Shown here: in pieces, positions 1-8,716 of the stretch
How positions within the stretch are numbered: the stretch's first letter is position 1
Layout: each line of letters opens with the position of its first letter
Assembly (NCBI GenBank): GCA_015655445.1
Contig: JAATFA010000098.1
Span: 1 to 37,957 of the forward strand
Source of the DNA: Actinomycetales bacterium
GTDB lineage: Bacteria > Actinomycetota > Actinomycetes > Actinomycetales > Microbacteriaceae
DNA length: 37,957 bases
Direction: 5' to 3'
Program-made: the position numbers and the translations under genes
Notes under the pieces: generated by a model
What the model saw: only the letters and a program-made list of their open reading frames with translations
Told to the model about the DNA's origin: nothing
The model's database searches: none

Positions 1-247
1 AGCCCTAGTGCGTGTCCCGCGCGGCCCTAAGGCGTGACCGCACGGCAAGCCCCCGCAATGACGCCACGACCGGGGCGGAGGCACCACCCGGTGTGACGGA
101 CCTTCGGCCTCTTACTTACGCAGCAAGAGCGAGGTCGGTGCGCTTAACATTGGCACCTATTGGTCGCAGAGATCGTTTACGAGATGACTCTGCATCCTCG
201 GCCCGCTTCTCGCAGTGTCGCAGGCAGTGTCGAAACCGATCATCCCC
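1..247 (-). ncRNA. ssrA: tmRNA (ssrA), 3' part cut by window edge
   Basis: Transfer-messenger RNA, which rescues stalled ribosomes together with SmpB. On the minus strand the RNA begins GGGGATGATCGGTTTCGACA at 247, the conserved tmRNA 5' end. A tag reading frame runs from a GCC resume codon at 154-152 to TAA at 118-116 and encodes ANVKRTDLALAA, the expected actinobacterial form ending in ALAA. A second in-frame-independent TAA follows closely. smpB lies just upstream on the same strand, the usual actinobacterial arrangement. Only 247 nt are present, so the 3' tRNA-like half and CCA end lie beyond position 1. Confidence 0.95.
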
Positions 248-338
248 GCGATCCCCCCGATCGGGACGGGTCCCGGCCGGAGGAGAAGCAGCCATCGCGC
301 TGTGGAGTTGTGTGCACCGCGCCTGAGCGCGGCCTTCG

Positions 339-344
339 ATTGTA
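339..344 (-). promoter_or_regulatory. possible -10 box for ssrA
   Basis: On the minus strand TACAAT sits between smpB and ssrA, about 90 nt upstream of the mature tmRNA 5' end. This would imply a 5' leader removed by RNase P. No convincing -35 is visible. A perfect 6-bp hairpin (CCGCGC, loop TCAG, GCGCGG) lies at 317-332 but has no U tract. The element is weak, and read-through from smpB is an alternative. Confidence 0.3.
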
Positions 345-378
345 CAACGCCGCGGGAGTCCCTCCTATGCCCACGGCG

Positions 379-855
379 TCACTCGCCGAGGTAGCGCCGC
401 GCCGCGATCGCGCGCTCGGCCTCGCGCCGATCCTGTCGCTCGCGCAGCGCCTGGCGCTTGTCGTACTCGCGCTTGCCCTTCGCGAGCGCGATCTCGACCT
501 TCGCGCGCCCGTCGCTGAAGTACAGCTGAAGCGGCACGAGGGTGTATCCGCCCTCCTTGACCTTGCCCGCGAGCTTGAGGATCTGGTCCTTGTGCAGCAG
601 GAGCTTGCGCTTGCGCCGCGGCGGATGGTTCGTCCACGTGCCCTCGTTGTACTCGGGGATGTGCACGGCCTCGAGCCACGCCTCGCCGCCGTCGATGTGC
701 GCGTACCCGTCCACGAGGGATGCGCGGCCCGCGCGCAGCGACTTGACCTCGGTCCCCGTGAGCACGAGCCCCGCCTCGTAGGTGTCCTCGATCGTGTAGT
801 CGTGGCGCGCGCGGCGATTGCTCGCGACGACCTTCTGGCCACGTTCCCTGGGCAC
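379..855 (-). CDS. smpB: SsrA-binding protein SmpB
   Basis: A 158-residue protein that binds the tRNA-like domain of tmRNA and delivers it to stalled ribosomes. It has the family core: an N-terminal stretch [21 protein letters not shown], the [17 protein letters not shown] strand, and a basic C-terminal tail rich in Arg, Lys and Glu. The GTG at 855 is chosen because GGAAGG (865-870) is well placed before it and the resulting length is typical. An upstream ATG at 918 would add 21 residues not seen in the family. ssrA follows directly downstream, so substrate RNA and partner protein are neighbours. Confidence 0.95.
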   Translation of the reverse strand: MPRERGQKVVASNRRARHDYTIEDTYEAGLVLTGTEVKSLRAGRASLVDGYAHIDGGEAWLEAVHIPEYNEGTWTNHPPRRKRKLLLHKDQILKLAGKVKEGGYTLVPLQLYFSDGRAKVEIALAKGKREYDKRQALRERQDRREAERAIAARRYLGE

Positions 856-939
856 GGCTCGATCCTTCCGACGGACCCGGCACACGCCGGACGGACCCAT
901 CAGTCTAGCCCGCCGCATCCGCGCGCGCCGCGGCGCAGC

Positions 940-981
940 ATCAGACCTCGAGGATCAGACTTCGAGGATCAGACCTTGAGG
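940..981. repeat. three tandem 14-bp repeats across the ftsX stop codon
   Basis: Plus-strand units are ATCAGACCTCGAGG (940-953), ATCAGACTTCGAGG (954-967) and ATCAGACCTTGAGG (968-981). They differ from one another at only one or two positions. The unit at 968-981 contains the ftsX stop codon and its last coding codons (L-K-V-stop); the other two lie downstream of the gene. This looks like local triplication of the gene's 3' end. Confidence 0.8.
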
Positions 982-1883
982 TAGCGCCGGATCGCGATGT
1001 TCGCCGAGACGGCCGCGAGCACGATCCCGATGCCGAGGATGACGGGGACGACGACGACCGCGCTGTCGAGCGTCACGAAGGGCGTGCTCGTCTCGACCTT
1101 GGTGAGGTAGCCCTGCACGAAGAACTGCACGAGCGCGACGATCGCCGCGGACGCGAGGATCGAGCCGATGAGGGCCGCGAAGACCCCCTCGAGGACGAAC
1201 GGCGTCTGGATGAAGCGATTGGACGCGCCGACGAGCCGCATGATGCCGAGCTCGCGACGCCGGGAGAACGCGCTCAAGCGGATGGTCGTCGCGATGAGCA
1301 GCACGGCCGCGACGAGCATGAGCACGGCGATGCCGATCGCCGTGTAGCTCGCGGCGTTGAGCGCCGAGAAGATGGGCTCGAGGTAGCTGCGCAGGTCCTG
1401 CACCTGGTCGACGCCCGCGAGGCCAGCGAGGCTCTCGACGAGCACGTCGCTCTGCGACGGGTCCTTGAGGTTGACCCAGAACGTGTCGTTCATGTAGTCG
1501 ACCGTCACGAAGTCGGCGATCTGGTTGCCGCGGAACTGCTTCTTGAAGTCGGCGTAGGCCTGCTTCTGGTCCTCGAAGTCCACGTGCTCGATGTAGGGCT
1601 GCAGCGTCGGCGACTCGAGCTGCGCGCGCACGGCGTCAACCTGCTCCTGCGTCGCCTTGGTCCCGTTGCAGTTGCCCGTGACCGTCGAGTCGTTGCACAT
1701 GTAGACGGCGACCTGCGCGCGGTCGTACCAATAGCCCTTCATCTGCGCGATCTGCATCTGCAGCAGGATCGCGCCGCCCACGAAGGTGAGCGAGATGAAG
1801 GTCACGACGACGACGGAGATGACCATCGACGCGTTGCGGCGCAGCCCTGAGCCGACCTCGGAGAGCACGAAGCCGACCCTCAT
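969..1883 (-). CDS. ftsX: cell division protein FtsX
   Basis: A 304-residue membrane subunit of the FtsEX complex, which couples ATP hydrolysis by FtsE to activation of septal peptidoglycan hydrolases outside the membrane. There is one membrane segment near residues 18-42, a long extracellular domain to about residue 175, then three membrane segments toward the C-terminus, with the MacB/FtsX-type motif [18 protein letters not shown] between them. The extracellular domain carries two cysteines (C63 and C72) that could form a disulfide. Its ATG overlaps the ftsE stop by 4 bp (ATGA, 1880-1883), so the two are translationally coupled. Confidence 0.95.
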   Translation of the reverse strand: MRVGFVLSEVGSGLRRNASMVISVVVVTFISLTFVGGAILLQMQIAQMKGYWYDRAQVAVYMCNDSTVTGNCNGTKATQEQVDAVRAQLESPTLQPYIEHVDFEDQKQAYADFKKQFRGNQIADFVTVDYMNDTFWVNLKDPSQSDVLVESLAGLAGVDQVQDLRSYLEPIFSALNAASYTAIGIAVLMLVAAVLLIATTIRLSAFSRRRELGIMRLVGASNRFIQTPFVLEGVFAALIGSILASAAIVALVQFFVQGYLTKVETSTPFVTLDSAVVVVPVILGIGIVLAAVSANIAIRRYLKV

Positions 1884-2635
1884 CGGGACACCCCCGATGC
1901 GACGGCGGGGGCGTCGGCGGCCCCCGGCAGGCCGAACGTCTGCACGGGGATCGTCTGCGTGTAGCCGCCCTGCCGCTCGTCGCGCACGACGCGGCCGCCG
2001 ACGAGCTCGATCACGCGGCGCCGCATCTGGTCGACGATGCCGGCCTCGTGCGTGGCCATGAGCACGGTCGTGCCGCCCGCGTTGATGCGGTCGAGCAGCG
2101 TCATGATGCCCGCGCTCGTCGCCGGGTCGAGGTTGCCCGTCGGCTCGTCCGCGAGCAGGATCGCCGGCTTGTTGACGACGGCGCGCGCGATCGCGACGCG
2201 CTGCTGCTCCCCGCCGCTGAGCTCGTGCGGATAGCGGCTCGCCTTGTTGCCGAGGCCGACCATCTTGAGCGTGTCGGGCACGGCCTCCTGGATGAAGCCC
2301 TTGCTCTTGCCGATCACCTGCAGGGTGAAGGCGACGTTGTCGAAGACCGTCTTGTTGGGCAGGAGCCGGAAGTCCTGGAACACGACGCCGAGGTTGCGCC
2401 GAAAGTAGGGCACCTTGCGGTTCGGCAGGCGCCCGAGATCCTGGCCGAGCACGTGGATCCTGCCGCGCGAAGGGCGCTCCTCCTTGAGGATGAGGCGCAG
2501 AAGCGTCGACTTGCCCGAGCCGGACGCCCCGACGAGGAAGACGAACTCGCCCTTGAGGACCTCGAGGGTCACGTCGTCGAGCGCCGGGCGCGAGGGCCCG
2601 GAGTACACCTTGGTGACCTGGTCGAATCTGATCAT
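1880..2635 (-). CDS. ftsE: cell division ATP-binding protein FtsE
   Basis: A 251-residue ABC ATPase that pairs with FtsX. Walker A is GASGSGKST at residues 36-44, the signature is LSGGEQQR at 139-146, and Walker B ends in D163-E164 ([11 protein letters not shown]). The C-terminus extends about 25 residues past the usual E. coli end, as is common in actinobacteria. The ATG at 2635 begins [11 protein letters not shown], the canonical FtsE start. The same frame stays open far upstream to 4435, but that extension is antisense to prfB and is not part of the gene. Confidence 0.95.
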   Translation of the reverse strand: MIRFDQVTKVYSGPSRPALDDVTLEVLKGEFVFLVGASGSGKSTLLRLILKEERPSRGRIHVLGQDLGRLPNRKVPYFRRNLGVVFQDFRLLPNKTVFDNVAFTLQVIGKSKGFIQEAVPDTLKMVGLGNKASRYPHELSGGEQQRVAIARAVVNKPAILLADEPTGNLDPATSAGIMTLLDRINAGGTTVLMATHEAGIVDQMRRRVIELVGGRVVRDERQGGYTQTIPVQTFGLPGAADAPAVASGVSR

Positions 2636-2706
2636 CTCGCCCTCGAGCCTAGGGAGGCGCGCACGGGATGGGGGGAGCGACTCGCGGCAAGTCGCCCTTC
2701 CGCCTG

Positions 2707-3816
2707 CTAGTCCTTCTTCCTCTGCTTGCGCCAGCGGATGCCCGCGGCGATGAACCCGTCGATGTCGCCGTCGAAGACCGCTGCCGGGTTGTTGACCTCG
2801 TACTCGGTGCGGAGGTCCTTGACCATCTGGTACGGCGCGAGCACGTAGGAGCGCATCTGGTCGCCCCAGCTCGCCGTGATCGTGCCCGCGAGCTCCTTCT
2901 TCGCCGCGGCCTCCTGCTCGCGCTGCAGGAGCAGCAGGCGCGACTGGAGCACGCGCATCGCGGCGGCGCGGTTCTGGATCTGGCTCTTCTCGTTCTGCAT
3001 CGACACGACGATGCCCGTCGGCAGGTGGGTGATGCGCACGGCGGAGTCGGTCGTGTTGACCGACTGGCCGCCGGGACCGGACGAGCGGAAGACGTCGACG
3101 CGGATGTCCGAGTCCGGCACGTCGATGTGGTCGGTCTCCTCCATGAGCGGGATGACCTCGACGGCCGCGAAGCTCGTCTGCCGCTTGCCCGCCGAGTTGA
3201 AGGGGCTCATGCGTACGAGCCGGTGCGTGCCCGCCTCGACGCTGAGCGTGCCGAACGCGTACGGCGCGTCGACCTCGAACGTCGCGCTCTTGATGCCCGC
3301 CTCCTCGGCGTAGCTCGTGTCGAGCACCTGCACGGGGTACTTGTGCTGCTCGGCCCAGCGCAAGTACATGCGCAAGAGCATCTCGGCGAAGTCCGCCGCG
3401 TCCACTCCCCCGGCGCCCGCGCGGATCGTCACGACCGCGGGCCGCTGGTCGTACTGGCCGTCGAGCAGCGTCTGCACCTCGAGGTCGCCCACGACGCGCT
3501 GGATGCTCGCGAGCTCGGCCTGCGCCTCGCGCGCGACGTCCTCGTCCTCCGCCTCGTTCGCGAGCTCGACGAGCACCTCGAGGTCGTCGATGCGCTTGCC
3601 GAGGCTCGTGACGCGCGCGAGCTCGGACTGGCGATGGCTGAGCGCGCTCGTGACCTTCTGCGCGCTCTCGGGGTCGTCCCACAGATCGGGCGCGCCGGCC
3701 CGCTCGCTCAGCTCCGCGATCTCGTGCTCGAGGCGGTCGACGTCGATGACGGAGCGGATCTCGCCGAAGGTGCGGCGCACGGCGGCGATCTGCTCGGAGA
3801 GGTCGAGGGGGAACAT
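2707..3816 (-). CDS. prfB: peptide chain release factor 2 (RF2)
   Basis: A 369-residue class I release factor recognising UAA and UGA. The anticodon-mimicking tripeptide SPF is at residues 204-206 and the catalytic GGQ at 249-251. The gene is read in one frame from ATG 3816. The programmed +1 frameshift site near codon 25, found in many bacteria, is absent, as is usual in actinobacteria. It lies 71 bp upstream of ftsE on the same strand, and the prfB-ftsE-ftsX-smpB order is a conserved actinobacterial block. Confidence 0.96.
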   Translation of the reverse strand: MFPLDLSEQIAAVRRTFGEIRSVIDVDRLEHEIAELSERAGAPDLWDDPESAQKVTSALSHRQSELARVTSLGKRIDDLEVLVELANEAEDEDVAREAQAELASIQRVVGDLEVQTLLDGQYDQRPAVVTIRAGAGGVDAADFAEMLLRMYLRWAEQHKYPVQVLDTSYAEEAGIKSATFEVDAPYAFGTLSVEAGTHRLVRMSPFNSAGKRQTSFAAVEVIPLMEETDHIDVPDSDIRVDVFRSSGPGGQSVNTTDSAVRITHLPTGIVVSMQNEKSQIQNRAAAMRVLQSRLLLLQREQEAAAKKELAGTITASWGDQMRSYVLAPYQMVKDLRTEYEVNNPAAVFDGDIDGFIAAGIRWRKQRKKD

Positions 3817-3919
3817 AACCGCACAAGCCTATCCGGCGCGCGCTCGCGGGAACGCGGGCGGCCGCCCGCACAAGCCCGGAACGGGGACCGATGCGCCGCG
3901 GGAGTAGCATCGGACCGAG

Positions 3920-5158
3920 ATGACGACCGAGCCCGCCTTCCGCTGGCGGTCCGTTGCGTTCGGCGTGTTCCTGCCCTCGCTCCTCTTCTCGACGGGCGAG
4001 GGCGCGATCATCCCCGTCATCCCGCTCGTCGCGAGAGACCTCGGCGCGTCGCTCGCGATCGCGGGCGTCATCGCGTCGATGCTCATGGTCGGCGAGCTCG
4101 TCGGCGATATCCCGAGCGGATGGATCGTCTCGCGCGTGGGCGAGCGCACCGCCATGGTCGGCGCCTCCTTCGTCGCCGCAGCCGGCCTCGTGCTCGCGCT
4201 CGTCGCGCGCACGCCCCTCGTGCTCGGCACAGGCATCGGCCTCGTGGGCCTCGCGACGACCGTCTTCGTGCTCGCGCGGCACGCCTTCATCACCGTCTTC
4301 GCGCCACTCAGCCACCGGGCGCGCGCCCTCTCCACGCTCGGCGGGATGCAGCGTCTCGGCTACTTCTTCGGCCCGTTCGTCTCGGCCGCCGTCATCCACC
4401 TCACCGGCTGGACCTCCGCGGCCTTCATCGTCCACATCGTCGGATGCGTCGCCGTCGCCGTCTTCCTGCTCGTGACCCCGGACCCGGTCAACCGGCTGCC
4501 GGGCGGCGAGGAGCGCATCGAGCGCGTCATGCGCGCGGAGTCCGCGGGCCTGTTCGGCACCATCTGGCGCTCGCGGGGCGTCCTCGCACGCGTGGGCAGC
4601 GGCGCGATGCTCGTGTCGGCGGTGCGCGCGAGCCGGCAGGTGATCCTGCCGCTGTGGGCGCTCAGCATCGGCCTCAACGAGACCTCGACCGCCCTCATCA
4701 TCGGCATCGCGGGGGCCGTCGACTTCACCCTCTTCTACGCGGGCGGTCAGATCATGGACCGCTTCGGCCGCATGTTCACGGTCGTGCCGTCCATGATCGG
4801 ACTCGGCCTCGGCTTTCTCGCCCTCTCGCTAACGCACGAGCTCTCCGGGCGCACGGCGTGGTTCATCGCGCTCGCGATCGTCGTCTCGCTCGCCAACGGG
4901 ATCGGCGCGGGCATCCTCATGACCCTCGGCGCGGACCTCGCGGACCGGTCGAACCCCGCCCCGTTCCTGGGCGCGTGGCGCTTCACGACCGACGCGGGCG
5001 CGGCGGCCGCCCCGCTCCTCGTCTCCGGCATCACGGCCGTCGTCTCGCTCTCGCTCGCCGTCGGCGTCGTCGGCGGCCTGGGCCTGCTCGGCGCGGCGAT
5101 CCTCGCGCGGAACGTGCCGCGCTTCACGCCGCACGGCGGCACGCGCGTCACGACGTAG
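3920..5158 (+). CDS. MFS transporter
   Basis: A 412-residue major facilitator protein, probably a proton-driven exporter in the cytoplasmic membrane. About 12 hydrophobic segments are visible. The cytoplasmic loop after segment 2 carries the MFS-like [14 protein letters not shown] stretch, and a second DRFGR motif (residues about 276-280) repeats the pattern in the C-terminal half. The ATG at 3920 has only a weak purine-rich stretch before it. It is divergent from prfB (103 bp) and has no substrate-informative neighbour, so the substrate is unknown. Confidence 0.85.
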   Translation: MTTEPAFRWRSVAFGVFLPSLLFSTGEGAIIPVIPLVARDLGASLAIAGVIASMLMVGELVGDIPSGWIVSRVGERTAMVGASFVAAAGLVLALVARTPLVLGTGIGLVGLATTVFVLARHAFITVFAPLSHRARALSTLGGMQRLGYFFGPFVSAAVIHLTGWTSAAFIVHIVGCVAVAVFLLVTPDPVNRLPGGEERIERVMRAESAGLFGTIWRSRGVLARVGSGAMLVSAVRASRQVILPLWALSIGLNETSTALIIGIAGAVDFTLFYAGGQIMDRFGRMFTVVPSMIGLGLGFLALSLTHELSGRTAWFIALAIVVSLANGIGAGILMTLGADLADRSNPAPFLGAWRFTTDAGAAAAPLLVSGITAVVSLSLAVGVVGGLGLLGAAILARNVPRFTPHGGTRVTT

Positions 5159-5164
5159 CGTCGC

Positions 5165-5722
5165 TCAGCGCGGGTCGCGCCCCGTGAGCGCGAGCAGGCG
5201 ATGCAGCAGCGGCGGGTCGTCGGGCAGCTCGATCGCGCGCCCGTACAGGCCGGTCGCCTCGAGCGTCTCGCGCTGCGGCGCGAAGTAGCTCCACGCGGCC
5301 TCGACGAGCGCGTCCGGGAGGCTCTCGTCCGACCCGGTCGCGCGCGCGAGGTCCCACGTGTGCACCGCGACGTCGCTCACCTGCTCGGCGAGGTAGTCGC
5401 GCGCCGTCACGACGTCCCCGCCGACGCGCACGTCGCGATCGAGGTCGGCGGTGGCCCACGCCTCGGTCGCCGCGCGCGAGTGGCGGCGCCACTCGGCGAC
5501 GAGGTCGTTGCCGATCGGGCGCAGCCTGCGCCGCGCCTCGAGGCGGTCGCGCCCGTCGAGCAGGGGCGGCACCCAGCGCTGCTCGTCGATGACGTGGCGC
5601 ACGAGGTCGCTCACGTCCCACTCGGTGTCGGGCGTCGGGGCGTGCCAGTCCGTGATCGCCGTCATGCGCGTCTCGAACTCGGCGTGCGCGAGGGGCTGGA
5701 GCGACAGCCAGTCGAAGCTCAT
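5165..5722 (-). CDS. TIGR03086 / mycothiol-dependent maleylpyruvate isomerase-like protein
   Basis: A 185-residue protein of the DinB-like four-helix family common in actinobacteria. The visible pattern is an N-terminal helix with DLVRHVIDEQRWVPPLL, followed by AVHTWDLARATG, whose histidines are candidate metal ligands. Family members include mycothiol-dependent isomerases and other thiol transferases; the reaction here is unknown. ATG 5722 is preferred over 5734 because GGTGGG precedes it, while nothing resembling a ribosome binding site precedes the upstream ATG. It converges on the MFS gene with a 6-bp gap. Confidence 0.75.
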   Translation of the reverse strand: MSFDWLSLQPLAHAEFETRMTAITDWHAPTPDTEWDVSDLVRHVIDEQRWVPPLLDGRDRLEARRRLRPIGNDLVAEWRRHSRAATEAWATADLDRDVRVGGDVVTARDYLAEQVSDVAVHTWDLARATGSDESLPDALVEAAWSYFAPQRETLEATGLYGRAIELPDDPPLLHRLLALTGRDPR

Positions 5723-5848
5723 GGGTCCCACCATATGGTGCGCGGCGCACGCGCCCGCTGCTGTCCGCTCTCGGCGGAGGGTCGCCGGGCCGCTCGAGGA
5801 CGCCGTCGTGGCCGCGCACGCCGCGCACGGTGACGGGCGGAAGCGTGG

Positions 5849-6325
5849 TCAGCGGAAGACGGCGCGCGCCGTCGAGGTCGCCGCGAGCGGAACGCCGCCG
5901 GGGACGACGAAGGTCACGACGGGCGGATGCCAGGTCGCGGCGAGCTCGACGGTCGCGCTGCGCCCGTCCGGGCTCGTCGCGCGCACGATGCGGAGGTCGT
6001 CGAGGCCCTTCCCCGGCACGTCGCGCACGTAGTCGGCGGCCGCGCGCGCGACGTCCTCGGGGCGCAGCACGGCACGCGCGCGACCCTCCTCGACGTGCAC
6101 CGCCTCGAGCGGTAACGCCTCGGCGGCCGCGAGGGAGGCGCCGTCGGCGAGCGAGAGCAGGCGCTTGTGCTCGAGGTAGAGCGAGGTCGCGGCGGCCACG
6201 ACGAGGACGAGCAGGATCGCGAGCACGCCGAACGCGATCGTGAGCGGCAGGATCGACCCCTCCTCGCCGCTCGCGCGCGGGGCGCCGCGCCCGGGGTGGA
6301 GCGCCCGGGCCTCGCCGCGCCTCAT
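5849..6325 (-). CDS. TadG-like secreted pilus-assembly protein
   Basis: A 158-residue protein, last gene of the Tad operon. An N-terminal membrane helix (ILPLTIAFGVLAILLVLVVA) follows EEGS, then an alanine-rich stretch with LYLEHKRLLSLADGASLAAAEAL, typical of the actinobacterial TadG-like family (compare Rv3654c in the syntenic mycobacterial locus). The remainder is a small extracytoplasmic domain. The ATG at 6325 overlaps the stop of the preceding gene by 4 bp (ATGA). It is probably a minor pseudopilin-like or envelope component; its exact role is not known. Confidence 0.8.
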   Translation of the reverse strand: MRRGEARALHPGRGAPRASGEEGSILPLTIAFGVLAILLVLVVAAATSLYLEHKRLLSLADGASLAAAEALPLEAVHVEEGRARAVLRPEDVARAAADYVRDVPGKGLDDLRIVRATSPDGRSATVELAATWHPPVVTFVVPGGVPLAATSTARAVFR

Positions 6326-6891
6326 CCCGTGCCCGCCGCGAATCGCGAGACGGTCTGCGTCGCGCTCGCCTGCACGGGCACGCCCGTCGGCTGCGGACCG
6401 AGATCGGCGGGCACGAGCGGGATCGGCACGACGACGCGCACGGTGACGGTCACGGCTCCGCGCCGCGACAGGCACGCGTCGGGGCGCGGGGAGCAGCGGA
6501 CGGCGATGCTCGCGTGCTCCGAGGGCACGCCGTAGTCGGCGAGCGTCGTGCGCACAGCGTCCTCCGCCGCGGCCGCGCTCCCGTCCGTCGAGGCAGAGCG
6601 GACGACGACGCGCGCCGCCTGCCGCGCAGCGCCCTCGGCCGCGAGAGCGCCCGCCTGCAGCGCGGCGAGCGCGAGCACGAGGTAGACGACCGGCACGAGC
6701 AGGAGGACGCCCGCCGTGAGGAGCTCGAGCGACGCGTTCCCCTCCTCGGCGCGGAGCGCGCGGCGCGCCGCCTCGCGCACGGTGCGCGCCGCCTCCCGCA
6801 CGCCGGCCGCGCGAGAGGCCGCGCGGGGCGAGTGCACGCCCGCCCTCGCGCCGCGGCTCACGGCCCGGCTCACCAGCCGCTCACCACCCAT
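6322..6891 (-). CDS. TadE-like pilus protein
   Basis: A 189-residue protein with an Arg/Ala-rich N-terminal segment, then AEEGNASLELLTAGVLLLVP at roughly residues 55-75, a TadE-type leader with a single membrane helix, followed by an extracytoplasmic domain with two cysteines (CSPRPDACL). The ATG at 6891 has GAGGCGG just upstream and overlaps the end of the preceding gene by 11 bp; a GTG at 6873 is an alternative. It is part of the minus-strand Tad operon. The basic N-terminal extension of about 50 residues is longer than usual, so the true start may be further in. Confidence 0.75.
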   Translation of the reverse strand: MGGERLVSRAVSRGARAGVHSPRAASRAAGVREAARTVREAARRALRAEEGNASLELLTAGVLLLVPVVYLVLALAALQAGALAAEGAARQAARVVVRSASTDGSAAAAEDAVRTTLADYGVPSEHASIAVRCSPRPDACLSRRGAVTVTVRVVVPIPLVPADLGPQPTGVPVQASATQTVSRFAAGTG

Positions 6892-7288
6892 CCGCCTCGA
6901 GCACGGCATGGCCGCTCACCTCGAGGTCCCTGCCGAGACCGAGCAGGCCGACGACCGGCAGAGGCGCGCGGACGGTCACGACGGCCGCCGGGCGGCCGAG
7001 GATCTCGCTGCGGCGCGCCGTCACGTCCTGCGCGTAGGCCGGGCCGATCGACACGTCGATGAGCTCGCGCGTGCGCCCCACGCCGTCTGCGAGGTCGTTG
7101 CCCGCGAGCGAGGCCCAGCGTGCGCCCTCGGAGGCCGCGTCGAGCACGGTGTTGCGCACGAGCAAATCCAGGCCGAGCTGCACGACGCCGAGGACGAGGA
7201 CGAGGAGGAGCGCCCCGACGAGCACGAACTCCGCGGGCGCCGAGCCCTCCTCGCTCGCGAGCGGCGACCGCATGCGCGCGCGCCGCAT
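6881..7288 (-). CDS. tadE: TadE family pilus-assembly protein
   Basis: A 135-residue pseudopilin-like protein. After a short basic leader comes SEEGSAPAEFVLVGALLLVLVLG, the TadE pattern of a Gly-containing cleavage region, a conserved acidic residue and one hydrophobic helix. RNTVLDAASEGARWASLAG follows, typical of TadE. The ATG at 7288 shares one base with the stop of the flp-like gene (TGATG), and the next gene overlaps its end, so translation is coupled. In Tad systems TadE is processed by a prepilin peptidase and takes part in pilus assembly; no such peptidase is encoded in this window. Confidence 0.85.
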   Translation of the reverse strand: MRRARMRSPLASEEGSAPAEFVLVGALLLVLVLGVVQLGLDLLVRNTVLDAASEGARWASLAGNDLADGVGRTRELIDVSIGPAYAQDVTARRSEILGRPAAVVTVRAPLPVVGLLGLGRDLEVSGHAVLEADGW

Positions 7289-7470
7289 CAGATGCCGGAG
7301 ACCTTCGCGATCGCGTTCTCGAACACGCCCTGCAGGGCCGGTCCGGCGAGCGCCCACAGGAGCACGACGAGCCCCGCCGTCATCATCGTGATGAGCACCC
7401 ATCCCGGCACGTCGCCGCGCTCCTCGCGGGCGATGCGGTCGAGGGCGCGTCGGAGTCCACTGCTGTTCAC
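7288..7470 (-). CDS. Flp-like small pilin / membrane protein of the Tad locus
   Basis: A 60-residue protein in the position of the Flp pilin, between tadC and tadE. It consists of a basic start (LRRALDRIAREERGD), one long hydrophobic helix (WVLITMMTAGLVVLLWALAG) and a short amphipathic end. The GTG at 7470 gives this compact product and has a purine-rich GGCGGA close by. It lacks the classical Flp G/xxxxEY cleavage motif, so calling it the major pilin rests on position and size. The frame stays open upstream to 7614, but that stretch is low-complexity Arg/Ala and is unlikely to be coding. Confidence 0.7.
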   Translation of the reverse strand: MNSSGLRRALDRIAREERGDVPGWVLITMMTAGLVVLLWALAGPALQGVFENAIAKVSGI

Positions 7471-7704
7471 TCCGCCATCGTCGCGCGACGCGCGCTCGCG
7501 CGTCGCGGACTGTCCACAGCCTCCGGAGCCGCGCGGGGCACGGCGACCGGTCGGCGCGGGCGCAGAGGCCCCTCGCGTGCGATCGGCCGCGTCATCCTGC
7601 CGCTCCCCGATCATCTCCTCGACCGGTTCTGGGGCTCGTGGGCCGGGCAGCTCAGCTACGGCGTCGCCGACCGGTTCCTCGCCGGACGCGCGACGAGATG
7701 CCGC

Positions 7705-8643
7705 CTACAGGCCGGTCCGCAGGACGAGGATGCCGGGGAACACCGCGAACACGACCGTGACCGGCAGGATGAGGAAGACGAGCGGCACGAGCATGTGGAC
7801 CTCCTTGCGCCCGGCGATCTCCAGCAGCGTGCGCTTATGCTCGTCGCGCGCGTCCTGGGCGTGCGCGCGCAGCACCTCGGCGAGCGGTGCGCCGCGCTCG
7901 ATCGCCGCGACGAGCTGGTCAACGGCACGTGTGAGCGGGGGCAGCGCGAGCTCGGCGGAGAGGGCGCGCAGAGCGTCCGCGAGCGGGACGCCGCTGTGCG
8001 CACGGGCGACGACGACGCGCAGCTCCGCGGCGAGCTCGCCCGTGCCGACCCGCGCGACGCGGCGGATCGCGTCGAGGACGCCCTCGCCCGCGGAGAGGCT
8101 CAGCGTGAGGAACTCGAGCACCGTGGGCAGCTCGCGCGCGATGCGCGCGAGACGGCCGCGCGCACGACGGGCGAGCAGCCAGTCCGCGCCGAGCACGCCC
8201 ACGATCCCGCCCGCGACCACGAGCGCGGCCGGCGTCGCAGCCGGCGCGGCGGCCGCGCGCATCGCGAGCACGGAGGCCGCGCCGCCCGCGACGGCGCCCG
8301 CGGCGCCCCACGCGAGCTGCCGCGTGCGGAACGCCTCGATGCTCGCGCTCGACCCCGCCTGCCGTAGCCGGAGGCGCAGCAGCACGGCGCCGCCGAGCAG
8401 GCGCGAGAGGGCCGCTCGCGCGCGATCGAGCGCGGGGGCGAGGAGCGCTCCCACGACCGGCAGCGGGTCGGCGCTGCGCCGACGGACGAGGTCGCGGGCC
8501 TCCGCGGAGACCTCGACGAGGTAGGGCGCGACGCGGGCGGCGAGCCGCGGGCGCCGCAGCGCGGGGACGAGCGAGAGGAGCGACCACAGGCCAAGGCCGA
8601 GTCCGAGTCCGGCGAGCAGCGCCCACCCGGTGCCGCCGCTCAC
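7705..8643 (-). CDS. tadC: TadC-like type II/IV secretion F-domain membrane protein
   Basis: A 312-residue inner-membrane platform protein of the Tad pilus. Hydrophobic segments lie at the N-terminus, mid-protein and C-terminus, with a T2SF domain around ELPTVLEFLTLSLSAGEGVLDAIRRVA and LLEIAGRKEVHMLVPLVFLILPVTVVFAVFPG at the end. The GTG at 8643 is chosen because GGGAGGAG lies 6 nt upstream. It follows tadB by 73 bp. The 234 bp between its stop and the flp-like gene (7471-7704) hold no gene that I can support. Confidence 0.85.
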   Translation of the reverse strand: MSGGTGWALLAGLGLGLGLWSLLSLVPALRRPRLAARVAPYLVEVSAEARDLVRRRSADPLPVVGALLAPALDRARAALSRLLGGAVLLRLRLRQAGSSASIEAFRTRQLAWGAAGAVAGGAASVLAMRAAAAPAATPAALVVAGGIVGVLGADWLLARRARGRLARIARELPTVLEFLTLSLSAGEGVLDAIRRVARVGTGELAAELRVVVARAHSGVPLADALRALSAELALPPLTRAVDQLVAAIERGAPLAEVLRAHAQDARDEHKRTLLEIAGRKEVHMLVPLVFLILPVTVVFAVFPGILVLRTGL

Positions 8644-8716
8644 GACCGCTCCTCCCTCGCCGGCTCCCCCGGCGACCGCCGGAAGCCCTGCGCCCCCGGC
8701 ACGGGGGAGCATGCGC

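Noticed and set aside
3700-3816. Programmed frameshift in prfB
   Set aside because: The gene reads in one frame from its start with no internal TGA near codon 25.
2636-4435. The ftsE frame stays open for 600 codons upstream, suggesting a giant fusion protein
   Set aside because: The extension is antisense or out of frame to prfB and the MFS gene, has low-complexity Arg/Ala/Glu composition, and FtsE has its canonical start at 2635.
7471-7614. Longer N-terminus for the flp-like gene
   Set aside because: The extension is low-complexity and would make the product unlike small Flp-type proteins; GTG 7470 gives the expected size.
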